Of a stretch of DNA of 14,100 bases, positions 9,475-14,100 are shown piece by piece. The notes under the pieces are model-generated. The model saw only the letters and a list, made by a program, of their open reading frames with translations, did no database searches and was not told the DNA's origin. Location of the stretch: NCBI RefSeq assembly GCF_000961885.1, contig NZ_JZKH01000138.1:1-14100 (forward strand). The letters run 5' to 3'. Every line of letters begins with the position of its first letter. Within the stretch, counting starts at the first letter, position 1. Source of the DNA: Streptomyces rubellomurinus (GTDB lineage Bacteria > Actinomycetota > Actinomycetes > Streptomycetales > Streptomycetaceae). The position numbers were made by a program, and so were the translations under genes.

Positions 9475-9576
9475 CAACTACTCCAAGTTGTCGGGGCCGC
9501 TATTCACGGAATAGCGCTCATCACACCCGGGTGTCCGCTGAGCGGACGTGACAGTTCGTCATCCGTGACGACTGTC
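9475..9576 (+). repeat. Run of five adjacent inverted repeats
   Basis: Five inverted repeats follow each other with almost no gap. CAACT/AGTTG at 9475-9479 and 9486-9490. CGCTATTC/GAATAGCG at 9498-9505 and 9509-9516. The perfect palindrome ACACCCGGGTGT at 9523-9534. GTCCGCTGAGCGGAC at 9533-9547, with 7-bp arms around one base. GACAG-T-TCGTCA with TGACGA-CTGTC at 9550-9576, an 11-bp stem with one bulged T and loop TCCG. The two palindromes with no or single-base centres look more like operators for dimeric proteins than RNA hairpins. The others could fold in RNA. The function is not known. Confidence 0.6.
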
Positions 9577-9688
9577 CGTTTGGTGCCTGTCTGGCTATGT
9601 CTCATATGTCCGGTTTTCGAAACTTACCGACTGTTCATGTGACCTAATTGAGATCGTCACTGGTCACTTTCGTGTCCGTGCGTGACGG
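9547..9688 (+). repeat. CGTGAC-type boxes upstream of the importer operon
   Basis: Related boxes occur on both strands. Plus strand: CGTGACAG (9547-9554), CGTGACGA (9564-9571) and CGTGACGG (9681-9688). Reverse orientation: TCGTCA (9556-9561) and TCGTCAC (9654-9660). CGTCAC 9655-9660 and GTGACG 9682-9687 form a spaced inverted repeat. These are candidate binding sites for a regulator of the downstream transporter; no regulator family is assigned. Confidence 0.4.
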
Positions 9689-9831
9689 ATAGTGGAGCCA
9701 GTCAGGCTCGGGTCAAGGGTTAACGCGCAGGGGTGCGCGCCGAAACCACGAGCGCGGACGGCACAGCGGGCCCGGTATGAACCGTCCGCAGTGCTCTCCT
9801 CGTTGCAACGTCGAATTCAGGAGGCACACCG
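9577..9831 (+). promoter_or_regulatory. Leader/promoter region of the peptide importer operon
   Basis: The rest of the 357-bp gene-free stretch before the importer lipoprotein. It is less GC-rich than the genes. No convincing -35/-10 pair is found; GATAGT (9688-9693) and CCTAAT (9643-9648) are weak -10 candidates. Three further symmetric elements lie close to the gene. CGCGCA/TGCGCG is at 9724-9729 and 9734-9739, with loop GGGG. GCGGACGG/CCGTCCGC is at 9754-9761 and 9782-9789, with CGGGCCCG inside its 20-nt loop. The palindrome CGTTGCAACG is at 9801-9810. The ribosome binding site AGGAGG (9819-9824) is 7 nt before the ATG at 9832. Confidence 0.55.
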
Positions 9832-11475
9832 ATGCGCGGTGCGAGCCAGGCCAAGTGGGTTGTCGCAGCTGTTGCTGTCGCCCTCGCCGCGACTGCTTGT
9901 GGTAGCGGTGGCAGCAGTGACAACTCCGCGGGTAGCAACGACAGCTCCGCGGTCGACCCCAACGGCGTCTTCAGCTACCAGAGCGGCGAGCCGCAGCGTC
10001 CGCTGCAGCCGGCCAACGCCATGGAGAACCAGGGCGGCCGCATCGTCAAGCAGCTCTTCATGGGCCTCGTCGACTACGACCCGGCGACCGGCGCGCTGCG
10101 CAACCAGGTGGCCGACAAGATCGAGACCACCGACGCCAAGCACTACACCGTCACCCTGAAGTCCGGCTGGACCTTCCACGACGGCACCCCGGTCACCTCC
10201 AAGTCCTTCGTCGACTCCTGGAACTGGTCGGCCAACCCGGCCAACAACCAGATCAACTCGGACTGGTTCTCCGACATCGCCGGCTACGACGCCGTGCACC
10301 CGGAGAAGGGCGACCCGACCGCCAAGGAGATGTCCGGTCTGAAGGTCGTCGACGAGACGCACTTCACCATCGACCTGACCAGCCCGGTCTCGTACTTCAC
10401 GTACAAGCTCGGCTACTCCTCCTTCTACCCGCTGCCCGAGGGCTTCTTCAAGGACCCGGCCGGCTACGGCGAGAAGCCGGTCGGCAACGGCCCCTACAAG
10501 TTCAAGTCGTGGGAGCACAACAAGGCCATCACCCTTGAGGCCTACGACAAGTACCAGGGCACGAACAAGGCCAAGAACGGCGGAATCATCTTCCGCAACT
10601 ACACGGCCGGCGAGGCCGCGTACAAGGACCTGATGTCCGACACCCTCGACGTGCTGGACCAGGTCGACCCGACCGACCTGCCGAAGTACAAGGACGACCT
10701 GGGCAAGCGCGCGGTCGACCAGCCGCAGGGCGCCATCCAGAACATCTCGTTCGCCCTGTACAACCAGGAGTGGAACGCCCCGGGCAAGGAGAAGGTCCGT
10801 CAGGGCCTCTCGATGGCGATCGACCGCGAGACCATCACCAAGACGGTCCTCAACGGCAACCGCCAGCCCGCCGACGCGTTCGTGGCCCCGGGCGTCATGG
10901 GCTACAAGGCCGGCACCTGCGGCGACGCCTGCAAGTTCGACCCGGCGAAGGCCAAGCAGCTGATCCAGGACGGCGGCGGCGTCCCCGGCAACAAGATCAC
11001 CATCCTGTACAACTCCGACGGTGGTCACAAGGAGTGGGTCGACGCGGTCTGCAACTCGATCCGCCAGAACACCGGCGTCGAGTGCCTGGGCGACCCGAAG
11101 CCCGACTTCAAGACCTCGCGCGACCTGGTCACCAAGAAGCAGGTCCCGAGCATGATGCGTACCGGCTGGGTGCAGGACTACCCGCTGAACGCCAACTTCC
11201 TGCGTGACGTCTACGGCACCGGTGCCGCGGCCAACGACGCCGGCTACTCGAGCCCCGAGTTCGACAAGCTCACCAAGGAGGCCGACGCGGCCACCTCGGT
11301 CGAGAAGACCGCCGAGCTCTACCAGCAGGCCGAGGCCGTCCTGGCCAAGGACATGCCGGCCATCCCGCTCTGGTACTACAAGACCTCTTCGGGCTACTCG
11401 AAGAACGTCCAGAACGTGAAGTTCGACTCCTTCGGCAACCCGGTCTACACCGACGTCGAGGTCAAGAAGAAGTAA
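9832..11475 (+). CDS. Peptide ABC transporter solute-binding lipoprotein (OppA/DppA-like)
   Basis: The extracytoplasmic receptor of the importer encoded downstream, 547 residues. A signal peptide with a basic/Trp start and an Ala/Val core ends in the lipobox ATAC, with lipid-anchored Cys23. A Ser/Gly/Asn-rich linker follows. SBP_bac_5 features are clear: LFMGLVDYDPATG, then WTFHDGTPVTSKSFVDSWNW, then the GNGPYKFKSWEHN region and a C-terminal DMPAIPLWYY. Two closely spaced Cys pairs, C363/C367 and C407/C418, may form disulfides outside the cell. The strong AGGAGG site, 7 nt spacing and codon choice suggest high expression. The gene is first in the operon and is separated from the permease gene by 139 nt containing a large hairpin. 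Oligopeptide or dipeptide is the likeliest ligand. Whether it is a nutrient or a developmental signal peptide, as for BldK, cannot be read from the sequence. Confidence 0.92.
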   Translation: MRGASQAKWVVAAVAVALAATACGSGGSSDNSAGSNDSSAVDPNGVFSYQSGEPQRPLQPANAMENQGGRIVKQLFMGLVDYDPATGALRNQVADKIETTDAKHYTVTLKSGWTFHDGTPVTSKSFVDSWNWSANPANNQINSDWFSDIAGYDAVHPEKGDPTAKEMSGLKVVDETHFTIDLTSPVSYFTYKLGYSSFYPLPEGFFKDPAGYGEKPVGNGPYKFKSWEHNKAITLEAYDKYQGTNKAKNGGIIFRNYTAGEAAYKDLMSDTLDVLDQVDPTDLPKYKDDLGKRAVDQPQGAIQNISFALYNQEWNAPGKEKVRQGLSMAIDRETITKTVLNGNRQPADAFVAPGVMGYKAGTCGDACKFDPAKAKQLIQDGGGVPGNKITILYNSDGGHKEWVDAVCNSIRQNTGVECLGDPKPDFKTSRDLVTKKQVPSMMRTGWVQDYPLNANFLRDVYGTGAAANDAGYSSPEFDKLTKEADAATSVEKTAELYQQAEAVLAKDMPAIPLWYYKTSSGYSKNVQNVKFDSFGNPVYTDVEVKKK

Positions 11476-11501
11476 TCGGTCGGCACCGCCTGACCCGGTG
11501 A

Positions 11502-11557
11502 CAACGGCCGGTGCCCGTCCATCCCCACAAGGGCGAGAGGACTGGCACCGGCCGTTG
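11502..11557 (+). other. Large intercistronic stem-loop between lipoprotein and permease genes
   Basis: CAACGGCCGGTGCC (11502-11515) is the exact reverse complement of GGCACCGGCCGTTG (11544-11557), giving 14 bp. After one mismatch the stem continues with GTCC (11517-11520) and GGAC (11539-11542), and CCC/GGG (11524-11526, 11531-11533) may extend it. There is no T-tract, so full termination is unlikely. Such stems after binding-protein genes protect the upstream mRNA or partly attenuate transcription, giving excess binding protein (malE-malF is the classic case). That role here is inferred. Confidence 0.75.
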
Positions 11558-11571
11558 GCACGCCGACTTAT

Positions 11572-11598
11572 CTCTCCGGGTTGACGGGCCCGGCAGAG
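11572..11598 (+). other. Second stem-loop just before the permease ribosome binding site
   Basis: CTCT-CCGGG (11572-11580) pairs with CCCGG-C-AGAG (11589-11598), 9 bp with C11594 bulged and an 8-nt loop. It ends 7 nt before the GGAGG site (11606-11610) of the ATG at 11615. It could limit or time permease translation. TTGACG in the loop (11581-11586) resembles a -35 box, but no good -10 follows. Confidence 0.45.
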
Positions 11599-11614
11599 CC
11601 AACATGGAGGCACG

Positions 11615-12544
11615 ATGGGGCGCTTTGTCGCGAGGCGACTGCTCCAGATGATCCCGGTGTTCATCGGAACGACCGCGCTCATCTTCTTTATGGTGCACGT
11701 GCTGCCGGGTGACCCGGTGGCCGCGATGTGGGGCGACAAGGCGCCGGACCCGGTCCAGCTCGCCGCCCTGAAGCACCAGATGCGTTTCGACGAGCCGCTG
11801 ATCCAGCAGTACCTCGATTACATGGGGGGCCTGGTCACCGGTGACTTCGGAAAGACGCTGGGCAACCAGCGGCCGGTGCTCGACGTGATCACCGAGGCCC
11901 TGCCGGTCACCATCCGGCTGGCCCTGCTGGCCTTCGCCATCGAGATCGTGCTCGGTGTCGGCATCGGCCTGGTCTCCGGTCTGCGCCGCGGGAAGCTCTT
12001 CGACAAGGGCACCCTGGTCATGACCCTGCTGCTGATCTCGATCCCGGTCCCCGTGCTCGGCTTCGTGTTCCAGACGGTCTTCGGGCAGAACCTCGGCTGG
12101 GTCACCCCGACCGTCCAGGACAGCAACGACATCTCCCAGCTGGTGCTGCCGGCCGTCGTGCTCGGCTCGCTGTCGCTGGCGTACGTCGCACGCCTCACCC
12201 GTACCTCCATAGCCGAGAACATCAAGGCGGACTACGTCCGCACCGCGGTGGCCAAGGGCCTGCCGCGGCGCAAGGTGATCGGCACCCACCTGCTCCGCAA
12301 CTCGCTGATCCCGGTGGTCACCTTCCTCGGCACCGACCTCGGCGCCCTGATGGGCGGCGCGATCGTGACCGAGGGCATCTTCAACGTCAAGGGTGTCGGC
12401 AACGCGCTCTTCATGGCGATCAACCACAAGGAGGGGCCGACGGTCTCCGGCTTCGTCGCCTTCCTGGTGCTTGTGTACCTGGCCGCCGGCTTGATCGTCG
12501 ACCTGCTTTACGCGGTCCTGGACCCGAGGATTCGTTATGCCTGA
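11615..12544 (+). CDS. Peptide ABC transporter permease, OppB/DppB family
   Basis: An inner-membrane channel subunit of 309 residues, typical for the family. TM1 is at about 9-29 (MIPVFIGTTALIFFMVHVLPGDP is the family's N-terminal signature region). An extracytoplasmic segment follows, ending in GDFGKTL. Further membrane segments lie near 97-121, 133-158, 176-197, 232-257 and 278-300. The cytoplasmic EAA loop that contacts the ATPase runs from about 206 (DYVRTAVAKGL) to 233, with the conserved Gly in AKGL. GGAGG at 11606-11610 precedes the ATG with a short 4-nt spacing. The last 8 nt overlap the next permease gene, a sign of translational coupling. It pairs with the OppC-like subunit to form the heterodimeric channel. 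Confidence 0.95.
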   Translation: MGRFVARRLLQMIPVFIGTTALIFFMVHVLPGDPVAAMWGDKAPDPVQLAALKHQMRFDEPLIQQYLDYMGGLVTGDFGKTLGNQRPVLDVITEALPVTIRLALLAFAIEIVLGVGIGLVSGLRRGKLFDKGTLVMTLLLISIPVPVLGFVFQTVFGQNLGWVTPTVQDSNDISQLVLPAVVLGSLSLAYVARLTRTSIAENIKADYVRTAVAKGLPRRKVIGTHLLRNSLIPVVTFLGTDLGALMGGAIVTEGIFNVKGVGNALFMAINHKEGPTVSGFVAFLVLVYLAAGLIVDLLYAVLDPRIRYA

Positions 12545-13487
12545 CCTGACCGAGAAGAAGGACGCGGGGCAGATCCCCTCCCCGCGCGAAGGGGCCGCCG
12601 CGGCGGCCGTGGCCAAGCCGGAGAAGGCCCGCAGCCTCGGCTCCGACGCCTGGCACGACCTGCGCCGCCGGCCGATCTTCGTGATCTCCGCGCTGCTGAT
12701 CCTGCTGCTGGTCGTCATCGCGATCGCCCCGGGCCTGTTCACCTCGGTGGACCCGCGCGCCGGTGACCTGCGCGCCCACTACCTGGGCAAGCCGGACTAC
12801 ACCAACTTCTTCCAGGCGGACTGGTTCGGCTACGACATCCAGGGCCGCTCGATCTACGCCCGCGTGATCTACGGCGCCCGCGCCTCGGTCGTCGTCGGCA
12901 TCTGCGTCACCGTCGGCGTGACCATCGTCGGCGGTCTGACCGGCATGATCGCCGGCTACTTCGGCGGCTGGGTCGACACGATCATCTCCCGCCTCACCGA
13001 CGTCTTCTTCGGCATCCCGCTGCTGCTCGGCTCGCTGGTGATCCTCAACGCCTTCACCTCGCGCACCGTGTGGAGCGTGGTGTTCGCGCTGGTCGCCCTC
13101 GGCTGGACCCAGATGACCCGCGTCATGCGCGGCTCGGTCATCACCATCAAGCAGGCCGACTTCGTGACGGCCGCCAAGGCGCTCGGCGCCGGCACCGGCC
13201 GGATCATGTTCCGGCACATCCTGCCGAACGCGATCGCCCCGGTGATCGTCGTCGCCACCATCGCGCTCGGCGGCTACATCGCCCTCGAGGCGACCCTGAG
13301 CTGGCTCGGCATCGGTCTCCAGGACCCGACCATCTCCTGGGGCATCGACATCAGCTCGGCCCAGAAGTCCATCCGTACGGCCCCGTTCGCCCTGTTCTTC
13401 CCCGCCGGAATGCTGAGCCTGACGGTGCTGGCGTTCATCATGCTCGGCGACGCGGTGCGCGACGCCCTCGACCCGAAGCTCCGCTGA
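12537..13487 (+). CDS. Peptide ABC transporter permease, OppC/DppC family
   Basis: The second channel subunit, 316 residues. A charged, Ala-rich cytoplasmic N-terminus (1-45) leads into the OppC_N segment with TM1 at 47-67. FGYDIQGRSIYARVIYGAR (97-115) is the family's usual pre-TM motif. Further membrane segments are near 116-139, 158-172, 178-196, 232-254 and 284-306. The EAA loop is at 209-230 (FVTAAKALGAG, conserved G217). The C-terminal ALDPKLR is typical. The ATG lies inside the end of the previous gene as ATGCCTGA, so start and stop are 2 nt apart and the two permeases are probably made in equal amounts by coupled translation. The ATPase gene starts 19 nt after its stop. Confidence 0.95.
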   Translation: MPDLTEKKDAGQIPSPREGAAAAAVAKPEKARSLGSDAWHDLRRRPIFVISALLILLLVVIAIAPGLFTSVDPRAGDLRAHYLGKPDYTNFFQADWFGYDIQGRSIYARVIYGARASVVVGICVTVGVTIVGGLTGMIAGYFGGWVDTIISRLTDVFFGIPLLLGSLVILNAFTSRTVWSVVFALVALGWTQMTRVMRGSVITIKQADFVTAAKALGAGTGRIMFRHILPNAIAPVIVVATIALGGYIALEATLSWLGIGLQDPTISWGIDISSAQKSIRTAPFALFFPAGMLSLTVLAFIMLGDAVRDALDPKLR

Positions 13488-13506
13488 GAGAAGAGGTGAC
13501 GACCCG

Positions 13507-14100
13507 ATGACCACCGTGATCGAGAACAACAACCAGAAGAGCGACCGGCTCGAAGTCGGCACTCCCCTCCTGGAGGTCAAGGACCTCCACGTGGAGTTCC
13601 ACACCCGGGACGGCATCGCCAAGGCCGTGAACGGCGTCAACTACTCCGTCGCGGCCGGCGAGACCCTCGCCGTCCTCGGCGAGTCCGGCTCCGGCAAGTC
13701 CGTGACGGCCCAGACCATCATGGGCATCCTGGACATGCCGCCCGGCAAGGTGACCAAGGGCGAGATCCTGTTCCGCGGCCGGGACATGCTCAAGATGAGC
13801 AACGAGGAGCGGCGCCAGATCCGCGGCCAGAAGATCGCGATGATCTTCCAGGACGCGCTCTCCGCGCTCAACCCGGTGCTCAGCGTCGGCTACCAGCTCG
13901 GCGAGATGTTCCGGGTGCACCAGGGCGCCTCCAAGAAGGAGGCGAAGGCCAAGGCCGTCGAGCTGATGGAGCGGGTCCGCATCCCCGCCGCCAAGCAGCG
14001 CGTGAACGACTACCCGCACCAGTTCTCCGGCGGCATGCGCCAGCGCATCATGATCGCCATGGCGCTGGCCCTGGAACCGGACCTGATCATCGCCGACGAG
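13507..14100 (+). CDS. Peptide ABC transporter ATP-binding protein, OppD/DppD family (3' end outside window)
   Basis: The ATPase that powers the importer. Only the first 198 codons are in the window. Walker A GESGSGKS is at 58-65, the Q-loop glutamine is Q115 within FQDALSALNP (114-123, family-specific), the signature FSGGM at 173-177 replaces canonical LSGGQ, as is usual in Opp/Dpp ATPases, and Walker B LIIADE is at 193-198. The switch His and the C-terminal Opp/Dpp extension, often with a Cys-rich Fe-S motif in OppD-type proteins, lie beyond the right edge. GAGGTG at 13493-13498 serves as ribosome binding site for the ATG at 13507. Gene order predicts a second ATPase (OppF/DppF) next. Confidence 0.95.
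   Translation, partial: MTTVIENNNQKSDRLEVGTPLLEVKDLHVEFHTRDGIAKAVNGVNYSVAAGETLAVLGESGSGKSVTAQTIMGILDMPPGKVTKGEILFRGRDMLKMSNEERRQIRGQKIAMIFQDALSALNPVLSVGYQLGEMFRVHQGASKKEAKAKAVELMERVRIPAAKQRVNDYPHQFSGGMRQRIMIAMALALEPDLIIADE

Noticed and set aside
9475..9831. T-box, riboswitch or CRISPR in the importer leader
   Set aside because: I see no T-box consensus, no recognised riboswitch core and no regularly spaced identical repeats. The inverted repeats all differ from each other.
11581..11610. A separate promoter for the permease genes (TTGACG at 11581)
   Set aside because: No plausible -10 lies at the right distance, and the hexamer is the loop of a hairpin. Co-transcription with the lipoprotein gene is simpler.
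9817..11739. Minus-strand frame opposite the importer lipoprotein
   Set aside because: It is a shadow of a confidently identified gene, with no recognisable domain, and runs across the intercistronic hairpin.
9832..14100. Naming the importer bldK
   Set aside because: The order here is binding protein, permease, permease, ATPase, whereas as I recall published bldK has a permease gene before the lipoprotein gene. The sequence alone does not identify the ligand.

Overview
The window is very GC-rich DNA with strong G/C bias at third codon positions, Shine-Dalgarno-like sites and lipoprotein signals of actinobacterial type. Its large PAS-GAF-SpoIIE-HATPase proteins are typical of Streptomycetaceae (Streptomyces, Kitasatospora or a close relative). 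All eight recognisable genes are on the plus strand. I saw no in-frame TTA codon in any of them. There is no sign of a phage, transposon, CRISPR array, tRNA or rRNA.

Layout. (1) Positions 3-5448 hold two tandem, paralogous multidomain signalling proteins. Each has two PAS domains, a GAF domain, a PP2C/SpoIIE-type phosphatase and an RsbW-like ATPase at the C-terminus. The first is cut by the left edge. The second probably starts at a TTG at 2839. Hairpins follow both genes. (2) Positions 5533-7269 encode a lipoprotein of the family-5 solute-binding class with no permease gene beside it. (3) Positions 7498-9402 encode the ribosome-associated GTPase TypA/BipA. It has a leader with a palindrome around a possible -10 box, and a textbook intrinsic terminator at 9434-9474. 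(4) From 9832 to the right edge runs a peptide importer operon of Opp/Dpp type: binding lipoprotein, two permeases (the second overlapping the first by 8 nt) and the start of an ATPase that runs off the window.

How they work together. The importer genes form one functional unit. The lipoprotein captures a peptide, the two permeases form the channel and the ATPase drives it. A 14-bp perfect inverted repeat lies between the lipoprotein and permease genes and probably sets their expression ratio. The phosphatases look like sensor proteins of partner-switching (anti-sigma/anti-anti-sigma) pathways, but no partner gene is visible here. TypA is a translation/stress factor with no clear functional link to its neighbours.

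The coding content is ordinary for such a chromosome. The most unusual part is the non-coding stretch 9475-9831 between typA and the importer. It holds a dense run of back-to-back inverted repeats, a repeated CGTGAC-type box, clustered TGTC motifs, a possible 16-codon TTA-containing leader peptide, and further stems just before the ribosome binding site. I know of no described element matching this arrangement, but I could not search for one.
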